A DNA stretch of 64,000 bases from contig NZ_LVHI01000039.1 of the NCBI RefSeq assembly GCF_001645385.1, positions 62,001 through 126,000 on the forward strand. The letters run 5' to 3'. Positions 18,308 to 26,895 of the stretch are shown here, in pieces. Position 1 is the first letter of the stretch. The number at the start of each line of letters is the position of its first letter. Below the pieces are notes generated by a model that did no database searches, was not told the origin of the DNA, and saw nothing but the letters and a program-made list of their open reading frames with translations. Source of the stretch: Rhodococcoides kyotonense (lineage in GTDB: Bacteria > Actinomycetota > Actinomycetes > Mycobacteriales > Mycobacteriaceae). Made by a program: the position numbers and the translations under genes.

Positions 18308-19231
18308 TTACTGGAAGGTCACGGACGGGATGCCACAGGAGCTCAGGTACTTCTGCGTACGCTGCGCGATGGGCAGGGGCGCGTCGGGCGCGCAGGGGTA
18401 CATGTCCTGCTCGACGATCGCGAAGATGTCGGCGGTCAGCTTGCCGTCGTCGGCGAGACGCTCGATGGTGCTGAGCAGCGGAGGCATGTCCGGAATCCCC
18501 AGCGGCGGTTCGATCATGGCGCCGAGCTTGCAGGCCTCGCCGAAGGGCAGGTCCTCGGCCTCGACCTTGGCACGCACCTCGACGTTGACCTGCTTGAGGT
18601 GCAGGTATCCGATGCGCTCGGGGGCGCGTTCGATGATCGCGATGTTGTCGCCGCCGCAGTAGCTGATGTGTCCGGTGTCGAGGCAGAGGTTGACGAACTC
18701 GCTCGACGTGCCGTCGAGGAAGCGGTAGACGTTCTCCTCGGTGTCGACGTGGCTGTCGGCGTGCGGGTGGTACTGCGCCTTGACGCCGTACTGCTCGAAC
18801 ATGCGCTTGCCGAGCTCGTTCATGCCCTCGGTCTTCTTGCGCCACTGGTCGGCGGTCAGGTTGCGATCCTCGAGAACAGCGCCTGTGCCCGGGTCACGCC
18901 ACATCTCCGGGATGACGACCACGTGCTTGCCACCGACGGCGGCGGTCAGCTTGGCGACGTCCTCGATCTGTGTCCAGACGGCGTCCCACGCGCCGTCCTG
19001 GTGCAGGTGCTCGAACACCGTGCCGGCGGACAGTTTCAGGTTGTGGGCGGCGAGTTCGTCCGAGAGCTGCTTCGGATCGGTGGGCAGGTAGCCGTAGGGA
19101 CCGAGTTCGATCCACTCGTAGCCCGACGCCGAGACCTCGTCGAGGAATCGGGTGTACGGCGTCTGCTGCGGGTCCTCCGGGAACCACACGCCCCACGAAT
19201 CCGGTGCAGATCCAACGCGGATCACGCTCAT
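18308..19231 (-). CDS. TIM-barrel sugar isomerase/epimerase (IolE/IolH-like)
   Basis: A 307-residue xylose-isomerase-like TIM-barrel protein. It starts with [16 protein letters not shown], a pattern of inosose dehydratase/isomerase (IolE/IolH-like) proteins, and carries [23 protein letters not shown] and YLHLKQV, which hold the metal-binding His, Asp and Glu positions of the family. It probably acts on the keto-polyol made by the next gene's product. The ATG at 19231 has GAAAGGA upstream. First gene of a two-gene operon, divergent from a LacI regulator. Confidence 0.82.
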   Translation of the reverse strand: MSVIRVGSAPDSWGVWFPEDPQQTPYTRFLDEVSASGYEWIELGPYGYLPTDPKQLSDELAAHNLKLSAGTVFEHLHQDGAWDAVWTQIEDVAKLTAAVGGKHVVVIPEMWRDPGTGAVLEDRNLTADQWRKKTEGMNELGKRMFEQYGVKAQYHPHADSHVDTEENVYRFLDGTSSEFVNLCLDTGHISYCGGDNIAIIERAPERIGYLHLKQVNVEVRAKVEAEDLPFGEACKLGAMIEPPLGIPDMPPLLSTIERLADDGKLTADIFAIVEQDMYPCAPDAPLPIAQRTQKYLSSCGIPSVTFQ

Positions 19232-19339
19232 GGCCAGTCCTTTCGAGTGGTCTCGGGGTTGCGATGGTTCCCGAGCGAGACGAGAATCTGACGCGCGTTA
19301 CTGACGCGCTTCAGTCGCTACTATGGTGACTCGATGTGT

Positions 19340-19355
19340 GATTGTCAAGACAATC
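19340..19355. promoter_or_regulatory. Candidate LacI-family operator
   Basis: GATTGTC and GACAATC form a perfect seven-base inverted repeat around AA. It lies 41 bp before the LacI gene and 109 bp before the divergent isomerase gene. A direct repeat of CTGACGCGC at 19289-19297 and 19302-19310 is nearby. Size, symmetry and position fit an operator for the adjacent regulator. Confidence 0.6.
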
Positions 19356-19396
19356 TGTCGAGCAGCTGAAGACGGTCACCACGACAGGGAGGGCAC

Positions 19397-20431
19397 GTGC
19401 AGAAGTCGAGGGAAACACCCGAGTCGTCGCCTCGGCGACGCGCCACCATGGCCGACGTCGCCGAGCGCGCAGGCGTGTCCCGCACGCTGGTGTCGCTCAT
19501 CTTCAGCGACAAGCCGGGCGCGTCGGAGGAGACGCGACAGCGGGTGCTGCGTGCCGCGGACGACCTGCGGTACCAGCCGGACCGCGCAGCTCAGCTCCTC
19601 GCGCGCGGTCGTAGCCGAACCCTCGGCGTGTTGACCGACGTCAAGCAGACGTTCCAGGCGGAGATGATCGGGACGGTCTACGACGCCGCCGAAGAGGCCG
19701 GGTACGACGTGCTCCTGTCGGCAAGTGGCCCGACACGTGACGAACGCAAGGCCATCGAAGCGCTGTTGAGCCACCGGTGCGAGGGCTTGATCCTGTTCAA
19801 CCCGCTGTCCGATTCGGACTACCTTCGATCGGTCGGCTCCCGTGCCGCGCTGACGATCGTCGGACGCAAGGTCACGGACGCCGCGGTCGACACCGTTCGC
19901 TCAGCGGACAGCACCGGAATCCAGCAATCGGTCGACCACCTCGTCGAACTCCGTCACCGCGACATCGTGCACGTCGACGGCGGCGAGCACTCGGTGTCGA
20001 TCGACCGTCGTCGCGCGTACGCCGAAGCGATGCGGACCCACGGTCTGGACGACTACGTACGCGTCGTGCCCGGTGCGCACGACGAGGCCGCAGGCGCTGC
20101 CGCGGCGGAGTTCCTCCTCCGAGGTTCGACACTGCCGACGGCGATCATGGCAGGCAACGACCGCAGCGCGCTCGGCATCATGGATGTTCTGGTCAAAGCA
20201 GGCGTGTCGATTCCCGGCGACGTCTCGATCGTCGGTTACGACGACGCTCCCCTGTCCCGACTGTCCCGCATCGATCTGACGACCGTTCGTCAGGACAGCG
20301 CGCAACTGGCTCGAAAGGCCCTGGAGTTCACGGTATCTCGACTGGACGATCCCGAATCGACGGTCGGAGACAGCGTCATAGAGCCGGAATTGATCGTTCG
20401 CGGCACGACGGGTCCCGCACGTTCCACGTGA
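19397..20431 (+). CDS. LacI-family transcriptional regulator
   Basis: A 344-residue classical LacI-type repressor. The helix-turn-helix reads TMADVAERAGVSRTLVSLIF at about residues 17-36, followed by a hinge helix (PDRAAQLLARGRSRTLGVL) and a sugar-binding domain ending in DLTTVRQD. The GTG at 19397 follows GGGAGG. It is divergent from the inositol-type operon and probably represses it, and perhaps itself, through the inverted repeat at 19340. Confidence 0.9.
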   Translation: MQKSRETPESSPRRRATMADVAERAGVSRTLVSLIFSDKPGASEETRQRVLRAADDLRYQPDRAAQLLARGRSRTLGVLTDVKQTFQAEMIGTVYDAAEEAGYDVLLSASGPTRDERKAIEALLSHRCEGLILFNPLSDSDYLRSVGSRAALTIVGRKVTDAAVDTVRSADSTGIQQSVDHLVELRHRDIVHVDGGEHSVSIDRRRAYAEAMRTHGLDDYVRVVPGAHDEAAGAAAAEFLLRGSTLPTAIMAGNDRSALGIMDVLVKAGVSIPGDVSIVGYDDAPLSRLSRIDLTTVRQDSAQLARKALEFTVSRLDDPESTVGDSVIEPELIVRGTTGPARST

Positions 20432-20464
20432 GCGCGAATGGGTACCCTGAGCGACCAGAGGGCG

Positions 20465-21220
20465 CTATACGTTCGCAGTCACGAGGGGTTCGACGCGCAC
20501 CAGCGCGGACGTCGCCTTCTCCGTCTCGATCTGCATGTACAGCGTGTCGCCGTCGCGATAGGACTGCACCGTGACGTCGTCGCTCTGCAGCACGGCGCCG
20601 ACATGTTCGACGATGGCACGATGCGGCCTTTCCACGAACGCCGGGTCGCCTGCGAGTTCGTCCTCGACCGGCTGCCAGTAGATCGCGTTGTTGACGTGGC
20701 CCAACCGGTCGAAATCCGTCGACCGCGTCGGAAACGCAGTTCTCCGCGTCTCGCGAGACCCGTCGAACGGACTCAGGTGCGCCTTCCACCGCAGCCTGTG
20801 CACGGTGGTCTGTTCGAGCATCGGCGCCATGAACCGATCGGTCATGCGACTGGGACCGCCCGTCGTCGGGTCGATATGGATGAAGAACGCTTCGGTCTCC
20901 ACGAGTCCGCCACGATCGCCGACGATCTGGACACGAATGTTGCACCAGCGGTTGGACAATCCCGACGACCATCGCCGCAGCGTGACGTTCTCTCGGAACA
21001 CGATCGGGCGTAGGACGTCGACGACGGTCCGTCGCACGATCCAGGCGCCGTGGAGGTGGCCGTCGTCGGACACGTCGAGATGGTCGAATGCGATGTCCTG
21101 CAAGTACCGCGCGACGGCGTCCAACCTCAGCCGGTCCTTCGTGTCGGTGTCGCCGAGGCGCACCGTCCACGTCCGTTCGAAGGCGGGCGTGTCGGGACCG
21201 AGCGCAGGCAGGGGCATCCG
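20465..21220 (-). CDS. Acyl-ACP/acyl-CoA thioesterase, double hotdog
   Basis: A 251-residue acyl-ACP thioesterase-like protein (PF01643 type) with two hotdog domains. The first has HLHGAWIVRRTVVDVLRPI and the second the conserved TDFDRLGHVNNAIYWQPVEDEL, the usual hotdog N-N-x-x-Y active region. Length equals M. tuberculosis Rv2001 as I recall it. The ATG at 21220 is 40 bp from the only good ribosome site, AGGAGG at 21261-21266. That site is ideally spaced for an in-frame ATT at 21253, which would add 11 residues. It is divergent from fadA6 over a KstR2-like operator, so it probably belongs to the steroid regulon, perhaps freeing CoA. Confidence 0.75.
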   Translation of the reverse strand, partial: RMPLPALGPDTPAFERTWTVRLGDTDTKDRLRLDAVARYLQDIAFDHLDVSDDGHLHGAWIVRRTVVDVLRPIVFRENVTLRRWSSGLSNRWCNIRVQIVGDRGGLVETEAFFIHIDPTTGGPSRMTDRFMAPMLEQTTVHRLRWKAHLSPFDGSRETRRTAFPTRSTDFDRLGHVNNAIYWQPVEDELAGDPAFVERPHRAIVEHVGAVLQSDDVTVQSYRDGDTLYMQIETEKATSALVRVEPLVTANV

Positions 21221-21318
21221 GGACGCGATGTAGTCCTCGCTCGAGACTGAAATTCGAATTCCTCCTGTGTCGGGTGGCTCACAGGCTAGCAAACGGAGCG
21301 CGCCGAAATCGCCTGCCA

Positions 21319-21332
21319 AACAATTGCTTGGT
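21319..21332. promoter_or_regulatory. KstR2-like operator (13/14) between thioesterase and fadA6
   Basis: AACAATTGCTTGGT matches the published KstR2 consensus AnCAAGnnCTTGnT at all defined positions but one (T for G at position 6). It lies 39 bp before fadA6 and 66-99 bp before the divergent thioesterase start. A wider 16-base near-palindrome CCAAACAATTGCTTGG (one mismatched pair) covers it. Confidence 0.7.
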
Positions 21333-21370
21333 TGTTACAATCGCCGCATCCCGAGACCGCGAGGAGTCCC

Positions 21371-22522
21371 ATGCCCGAGGCCTACGTCGTCGACGCCGTG
21401 CGTACCCCTGTCGGCAAGCGGGGCGGGGCGCTGTCGTCGATGCACCCGGCCGACCTCGGAGCGTGCGTTCTACGCGCGTTGCTGGACCGAACCCCGGTCG
21501 ACCCCATCGATGTCGACGACGTCGTGTTCGGCTGCGTCGATGCCATCGGGCCACAGGCGGGGAACATCGCCAGGACCTCCTGGTTGGCAGCGGGCTATGC
21601 GGAGGAGGTACCGGGCGTCACGGTCGACCGTCAATGCGGATCGAGCCAGCAGGCACTGCATTTCGCCGCGCAAGCCGTCATGAGCGGCACCGCCGATCTG
21701 GTCGTCGCCGGGGGCGTGCAGAACATGTCCGCGATCCCGATCGCCGCGGCCATGACGGCAGGCCTCGCCTACGGATTCGACACTCCGTTCGACGGATCGG
21801 CAGGCTGGGTGCACCGATACGGGAAGCAGGAAGTCTCGCAGTTCCATGGCGCGGAGATGATCGCCGAACGGTGGAACATCGCACGCGACGATATGGAGGC
21901 GTTTGCTCTCTCGAGCCACGAGCGTGCGCGTCATGCCATCGCGACCGGGCGTTTCGACCGCGAGATCGTCGCGGTCGACGGGTTCGCCGTGGACGAGGGT
22001 CCGCGCGCCACCACGCTCGAGAAAATGGCCGCCCTCCCCACGCTCGTCGAGGGAGGACGACTGACTGCGGCGCTCGCGAGCCAGATCTCCGACGGCGCCA
22101 GCGCCACGCTGGTGGCGTCCGAGGCGGCGGTTCGCGAGCACGCGTTGGTTCCACGCGCTCGGGTGCATCACCTGAGCGCACGGGGAAGCGATCCGATCGC
22201 GATGCTCAGCGCGCCCATTCCGGCCACACGCCACGCGTTGAAGCGCACCGGATTGGCGATCGACGACATCGACGTCGTGGAGATCAACGAAGCGTTCGCC
22301 CCGGTGGTGTTGGCCTGGACGAAGGAGATCGACGCAGACCCGGCACTCGTCAACGTCAACGGCGGCGCGATAGCTCTCGGCCATCCGCTCGGCGCAACGG
22401 GCACGAAGTTGTTCGCCACGATGCTGTGCGAACTCGAACGCACCGGTGGCCGTTACGGATTGCAGACGGTATGCGAGGGCGGCGGCACCGCGAACGTCAC
22501 GATCATCGAACGCCTGGGGTAG
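21371..22522 (+). CDS. fadA6: Steroid ring C/D 3-ketoacyl-CoA thiolase FadA6
   Basis: A 383-residue thiolase with active-site Cys89 in DRQCGSSQQAL, catalytic His in ALGHPLGATG and second Cys in VCEGGGTANV. In M. tuberculosis FadA6 (386 residues) cleaves a late ring-C/D thioester during cholesterol catabolism. Context supports the same job: the neighbours are ipdC, ipdB, ipdA and echA20, and a KstR2-like site precedes it. The ATG at 21371 has GAGGAG upstream. The 3' end overlaps the convergent ipdC by 20 bp. Confidence 0.9.
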   Translation: MPEAYVVDAVRTPVGKRGGALSSMHPADLGACVLRALLDRTPVDPIDVDDVVFGCVDAIGPQAGNIARTSWLAAGYAEEVPGVTVDRQCGSSQQALHFAAQAVMSGTADLVVAGGVQNMSAIPIAAAMTAGLAYGFDTPFDGSAGWVHRYGKQEVSQFHGAEMIAERWNIARDDMEAFALSSHERARHAIATGRFDREIVAVDGFAVDEGPRATTLEKMAALPTLVEGGRLTAALASQISDGASATLVASEAAVREHALVPRARVHHLSARGSDPIAMLSAPIPATRHALKRTGLAIDDIDVVEINEAFAPVVLAWTKEIDADPALVNVNGGAIALGHPLGATGTKLFATMLCELERTGGRYGLQTVCEGGGTANVTIIERLG

Positions 22523-23594
22523 CGTCGTCCGATCGGTCCAACGTGGCACCGAGCCGTTCGATCGCCGCCACCGCGTCGTGCACGATGTGCTCGATCAACT
22601 GCTCGACCGTCGGAACGTCGTCGAGCACTCCGACGACCTGACCCGACGCCAACACTCCTGCGTCCGTATCACCCTGGACGAGACCCGATTTCAGCATCAT
22701 CGGCGTGTTCGCGGCCATCAGCACCTGCGCCCAACTCAGGTCACGACTGCGGCGCATCTCCACGCCGTCGCGCACCATGGCGCGTAGCGACATTCCGGTC
22801 ATTTTCCTGAACCGCACAGCACTCCGCACAGCGTTCACGAATCCCGTTGCATGCGAACCATTCTCCAGAGATTCGACCAGCGGGGTCCGAAGAACTCGGT
22901 GCGGCATGCCGTCGACGCGGGTCGACACGACCGTCCCGTCGAGCCCGGACTCCAGGTACTTTCTCTTGACGGCGTCGGGCACCGTGGATTCCTGCGTCAG
23001 CAAAAAACGTGTCCCCATCGCGACTCCCGCTGCACCGTAGGACAATGCGGCCGCCAACCCCCTGCCGTCGAAGAATCCGCCGGCTGCGACGACAGGGATG
23101 TCGACCGCGTCGAGCACCGACGGCAACAGCAACGTCGTCGCCACCGGACCGGTGTGTCCGCCGCCCTCTCCCCCTTGCACGACGACGGCGTCAGCACCCC
23201 ACTGCGCGACCTTACGGGCATGCTTCGCTGCCCCGACGGAGGGAATCACCACTACCCCAGCCTCTTTCAGGGTGGCGATCAAGTCGGGTCTCGGTGCGAG
23301 CGCGAAGGACGCGACGCGGACGCCCTCTCGGATCAGTAGATCGACGCGCTGCCGCGCGTCGGTGGCGTCGGCACGGATGTTGACACCGAACGGGCACGAC
23401 GTCGCGCGTCTGGTCTTCGCGATCGCTGCCGCCAGTTCGTCGTACGTCATCGTCGCCGACGCCAGGATGCCGAGACCACCCGCGTCGGCGGTCGCTGCCA
23501 CGAGACTCGGTCCGGCCACCCACCCCATCCCGGTCTGCACGATCGGGTGACGCACTCCGACGAGTTCGGTCAGCGGCGTGGACAGCGTCGTCAC
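22503..23594 (-). CDS. ipdC: Nitronate-monooxygenase-type flavoprotein IpdC
   Basis: A 363-residue FMN-dependent TIM-barrel protein of the NMO/2-nitropropane dioxygenase family. It has RHPIVQTGMGWVAGP at the N-terminus, a GVNIRAD segment, VVQGGEGGGHTG and VVAAGGFFDGRG for FMN phosphate binding. In KstR2 regulons this is Rv3553/IpdC, which acts as an NAD-dependent (5R,7aS)-5-OH-HIC-CoA oxidoreductase in HIP degradation. The GTG at 23594 overlaps the ipdB stop in a GTGA. Last gene of the echA20-ipdA-ipdB-ipdC operon. Confidence 0.9.
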   Translation of the reverse strand: MTTLSTPLTELVGVRHPIVQTGMGWVAGPSLVAATADAGGLGILASATMTYDELAAAIAKTRRATSCPFGVNIRADATDARQRVDLLIREGVRVASFALAPRPDLIATLKEAGVVVIPSVGAAKHARKVAQWGADAVVVQGGEGGGHTGPVATTLLLPSVLDAVDIPVVAAGGFFDGRGLAAALSYGAAGVAMGTRFLLTQESTVPDAVKRKYLESGLDGTVVSTRVDGMPHRVLRTPLVESLENGSHATGFVNAVRSAVRFRKMTGMSLRAMVRDGVEMRRSRDLSWAQVLMAANTPMMLKSGLVQGDTDAGVLASGQVVGVLDDVPTVEQLIEHIVHDAVAAIERLGATLDRSDDATPGVR

Positions 23595-24349
23595 GACGAC
23601 GGCACCTCCTTCTCGCGCAGTGCGCGTGGATCGAGCACGTCTCGGATCAGGTGCAGTTCCTCGTCGGTCGGGATCCGCGTTTCCGCCACGTCGGTGCAGG
23701 CGAGCTCGAAACCCGTGGCGGCGCACACGTCGTCGACGGACACTCCGGGGTGTGCCGACAACAACCGCATCGAGCGACCGGGTCCCCCGAAGTCGAGGAC
23801 ACCGAGATCGGTGACGACGCGGTGCACGTCGAGGAAACGTGCAGCCGGATCGTCGCCGAGTCTGTCGTAGCCGACGCCGGACACCATGTCGACTGCGTCG
23901 ACGAAGACCCGGGTGGAGTGCTTCGGTACCCAGTAGCTGGTCCGGTGATTGATCGTATTGCCCGGTCCGCCGCGCACCCCGAACATCTGACGCGTCGGCC
24001 GTGCATGATCGCCGAGGCACGAGATGTTCTGGTTGCCGTGACGATCGAGCTGGTTGGCGCCCATGACGACGTGGCGTCGCCCGCTTGCGACGACGTCGAA
24101 CACTCTGCGATACGGAATCCAGCCTTCGATCGCGCCGCTGCCGCTGAGCGCGGGCGTGTCCGCGAGCAGATACGCCTCGCCGTCGGACAGCAACAGATCG
24201 GGTTCGGTGGTCAGTCGTGCGAGCCGTGCGCCGAGGGCCGGAACGAGCGCCATCGGGCTGGCGAGTATCTCCCCCGCGCCGAGGAAGAGGTCGGCGCACG
24301 CGGCAGTGCAGATCTCCGCGCGCGTCGCCGTCGTGGTCACCGTCGTCAT
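23591..24349 (-). CDS. ipdB: COCHEA-CoA hydrolase beta subunit IpdB
   Basis: A 252-residue CoA-transferase-family subunit. It has the family strand VVMGANQLDRHGNQN and a GGPGNTINHRTSYWV segment. IpdA and IpdB form a heteromeric enzyme that, despite the CoA-transferase fold, hydrolyses COCHEA-CoA and opens steroid ring C. Length fits the M. tuberculosis protein (about 250). Its ATG at 24349 overlaps the ipdA stop by four bases (ATGA), and its stop overlaps ipdC. Confidence 0.92.
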   Translation of the reverse strand: MTTVTTTATRAEICTAACADLFLGAGEILASPMALVPALGARLARLTTEPDLLLSDGEAYLLADTPALSGSGAIEGWIPYRRVFDVVASGRRHVVMGANQLDRHGNQNISCLGDHARPTRQMFGVRGGPGNTINHRTSYWVPKHSTRVFVDAVDMVSGVGYDRLGDDPAARFLDVHRVVTDLGVLDFGGPGRSMRLLSAHPGVSVDDVCAATGFELACTDVAETRIPTDEELHLIRDVLDPRALREKEVPSS

Positions 24350-25224
24350 CGCACTGCCTCCTGTCGCGCGTCGGCACCGCGCGCGAACCGCTCGACGAAT
24401 CGTTTCCCTTCGGCGACGTCATTTGCCGCGCGCACGTAGTCCTTCTGCATCTCCTCGTCGCGTCCGTAGTCGGGCACGCACGACGTGAAACGAGCTCCCC
24501 CAGACACTTCGACGACGGCGTCGACCATCATGCGGTTGGTCAGCAACGCCTGCGGTGGTACCGCATCGACGAGATCCGCTGTCGATACAACCCGTTCGCA
24601 CGTCAGGTAGCGTCGTTCGGCCGCAAGCAGATACAGGTCGTCGAAGTACGGGTCGGGCCCGAGGTACGCGCCGTTTCCGCTCGCATCCGCGAGATTGAGG
24701 TGCACGAACGCCGCGTCCAGAGTCAGCGAGGGCATGGCGACGAGTTCTTCGTGTGTCGACGTTCCGGGAATCGGATACGGTGAGAGCACGGTGCGCAGTT
24801 CCGGGTAGTACGCCATGACGTCCGATCCGAGCCCCGCGCGAATGGGCAGAAACGGCAGGCGTGCAGCCGCGGCCCGGAGGCCCGCGTTCAACATCCCCTC
24901 GTCGAGTTCGCGTACCTCGATTCGACCGGACGTGCGTGCTCGCGCGAACCACGGGTCGTACGGCACGGAATCCAGCGAGACGAACCCGAACACCACGCGT
25001 CGCACTTTCTCTGCAGCACAGAGCATCCCGACGTCGGGTCCACCGTACGACACCACGGTCAAGTCCTTCAGATCCGACCGCAGGATCGCCTGGACCGCCG
25101 CCATGGGCTTGCGTCGCGAGCCCCATCCCCCGAATCCGACGGTCATTCCGTCGGACAGTTCGGCGACCAGTTCGTCGAGGGTGGTCGTCTTGTCACGCCG
25201 AGTCGGTACGGCCATGTCCGTCAT
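24346..25224 (-). CDS. ipdA: COCHEA-CoA hydrolase alpha subunit IpdA
   Basis: A 292-residue CoA-transferase-family subunit, the same length as M. tuberculosis IpdA (Rv3551). It contains GMTVGFGGWGSRRKPMA, a CoA-binding loop region, and a PPQALLTNRMMVDAVVEV stretch near the C-terminus. It partners IpdB in ring-C opening. I chose the ATG at 25224 because it overlaps the echA20 stop as ATGA; a second ATG three codons later is also possible. Second gene of its operon. Confidence 0.92.
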   Translation of the reverse strand: MTDMAVPTRRDKTTTLDELVAELSDGMTVGFGGWGSRRKPMAAVQAILRSDLKDLTVVSYGGPDVGMLCAAEKVRRVVFGFVSLDSVPYDPWFARARTSGRIEVRELDEGMLNAGLRAAAARLPFLPIRAGLGSDVMAYYPELRTVLSPYPIPGTSTHEELVAMPSLTLDAAFVHLNLADASGNGAYLGPDPYFDDLYLLAAERRYLTCERVVSTADLVDAVPPQALLTNRMMVDAVVEVSGGARFTSCVPDYGRDEEMQKDYVRAANDVAEGKRFVERFARGADARQEAVR

Positions 25225-25988
25225 CCCTTCTCGGTCGGCGCGCGGAAGTTGTTGTCGAGCGATGCTCGCCGGGCCTCGTCGGCAGCGCCGGACAGATTCA
25301 GCTCGAACGTGAATCCCTGCTCGAATCTGTAACTCCGATGCACCTGCTGCGGGTCGATTCCGTTGAGCGCTTCTTTCGCGGCGCGAATGACGCGCGTGTC
25401 CTTGGCCGCGATCTCGCGCGCGACGCGAAAGGCTGCCTCGACGAGATCGTCGCGGGGCACGACGTCGTAGATCGACCCGAAGTGCTGCAGCGTCGCGGCG
25501 TCGATCTGCCGAGCCGTGTAGTAGAGCGTGCGCATCAGATGCTGCGGCACCAACCGCGCCAGGTGCGTCGCGGCTCCGAGCGCGCCGCGGTCGACTTCGG
25601 GCACTCCGAACGTCGCGTCGTCGGAGGCGACGACGACATCCGCATTTCCGACGAGACCGATTCCACCGCCGAGGCAGAAGCCGTGCACCGCAGCGACAAC
25701 GGGCACCTCGCATTCGTAGACCGCGGAAAATGCTGCGGCGCAGCCCTTGTTGGCGCCGATGAGATGGTCGTAGCCAGAGAACTTCTCGATCTCCTTGATG
25801 TCGACGCCGGCGCAGAATCCGCGATTCTCGGCGCGAAGTACGACGACCCGCACGTCTGCATCGCGACCCGCGGCACGCACCTCGTCCGCGAGGTCGAACC
25901 AGCCCTGCACGGGAAGCGCGTTCACCGGCGGGTAGTCGATGGTGACGACGGCTATTCCCGGCTCGGGTTCGGTTGCAGTGATTGCCAC
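25221..25988 (-). CDS. echA20: Steroid ring-opening crotonase EchA20
   Basis: A 255-residue crotonase-superfamily protein. It has the oxyanion-hole segments RGFCAGVDIKEI and FCLGGGIGLVGNADVV. EchA20 (Rv3550) hydrolyses the ring D ketone of HIEC-CoA, so its role is C-C hydrolysis rather than hydration. Assigned by family and by exact gene order echA20-ipdA-ipdB-ipdC, as in M. tuberculosis Rv3550-Rv3553. First gene of its operon, divergent from an SDR over a KstR2-like site. Confidence 0.88.
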   Translation of the reverse strand: MAITATEPEPGIAVVTIDYPPVNALPVQGWFDLADEVRAAGRDADVRVVVLRAENRGFCAGVDIKEIEKFSGYDHLIGANKGCAAAFSAVYECEVPVVAAVHGFCLGGGIGLVGNADVVVASDDATFGVPEVDRGALGAATHLARLVPQHLMRTLYYTARQIDAATLQHFGSIYDVVPRDDLVEAAFRVAREIAAKDTRVIRAAKEALNGIDPQQVHRSYRFEQGFTFELNLSGAADEARRASLDNNFRAPTEKG

Positions 25989-26017
25989 GATCGATCCTCA
26001 CGTTCGACGACAAAGCA

Positions 26018-26031
26018 AGCATGTGCTTGGT
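26018..26031. promoter_or_regulatory. KstR2-like operator (13/14) between echA20 and SDR genes
   Basis: AGCATGTGCTTGGT matches AnCAAGnnCTTGnT except one base (T for A at position 5). It is part of a wider symmetrical element, CAAGCA-TG-TGCTTG at 26016-26029, 30 bp before echA20 and 67 bp before the divergent SDR. It is placed to control both promoters. Confidence 0.7.
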
Positions 26032-26097
26032 AAGTTAACACGGAGATCCAACGAACTCGGACGGTTCGGCGATTTCTCAGCCCGACGGGAGACAGAC

Positions 26098-26895
26098 GTG
26101 GAATCAGCTCGCATCGGCAAGGTTGCCCTGGTCACCGGCGGCGCACGCGGCGTGGGAGCCGGAATCGCACGCGCATTTCTCCGAGCGGGGTATGTCGTCG
26201 TCACGTGTGCGCGACGCGAACCCGAATCCCCGGTCCTGGACGGCCTGGCGCACGCGGAGTTCTTGCGATGCGACGTGCGGCGGGAGGACGACGTGCAGCA
26301 TCTCGTGTCCACGATCGTCGAACGGCACGGCAGCCTGGACGCGGTCGTCAACAATGCGGGCGGTTCCCCCTACGCGTTGGCCGCCGACGCGAGTCCGAAT
26401 TTCCACCGGTCGATCGTGGAACTCAACCTCCTTGCCCCACTGCTCGTCGCGCAGACTGCGAATCACGTCATGCAGCAACAGGATTCGGGCGGGTCGATCA
26501 TCATGGTGAGCAGCGTCAGCGCGCGACGCCCGTCGCCCGGGACGGCCGCGTACGGAGCGGCGAAAGCCGGCTTGGAGAATCTGACCGGGTCGCTCGCCGT
26601 CGAGTGGGCTCCCAAGGTTCGCGTCAGCGGTCTGACCGTGGGGATGGTGGCCACGGAACGGAGTGCGCTGCATTACGGCGACGCGGACGGCCTCGATGCC
26701 GTGGCGCATACCGTCCCACTGGGGCGGCTCGCGACGCCCGACGACGTAGGGGCGTCTGCCGTCTTTCTGGCGTCCCCGGCCGCGTCGTACATCACCGGAA
26801 CGATGCTCGCAGTACACGGAGGCGGTGAGCGGCCCGCATTCCTGGGCGCGTCGAATGCCGACAGAGATCGAGAACCCGAGGGAGGACCTTCATGA
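26098..26895 (+). CDS. SDR of the KstR2 regulon (Rv3549c-like)
   Basis: A 265-residue SDR with cofactor loop TGGARGVGAG, DVRREDD, NNAGG and catalytic YGAAK. Position divergent from echA20 and followed by a second SDR matches M. tuberculosis Rv3549c. It probably dehydrogenates a hydroxy intermediate of HIP degradation. The GTG at 26098 has GGGAG eight bases upstream; longer frames run through the operator and are rejected. Its stop overlaps the next start by four bases. Confidence 0.85.
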   Translation: MESARIGKVALVTGGARGVGAGIARAFLRAGYVVVTCARREPESPVLDGLAHAEFLRCDVRREDDVQHLVSTIVERHGSLDAVVNNAGGSPYALAADASPNFHRSIVELNLLAPLLVAQTANHVMQQQDSGGSIIMVSSVSARRPSPGTAAYGAAKAGLENLTGSLAVEWAPKVRVSGLTVGMVATERSALHYGDADGLDAVAHTVPLGRLATPDDVGASAVFLASPAASYITGTMLAVHGGGERPAFLGASNADRDREPEGGPS

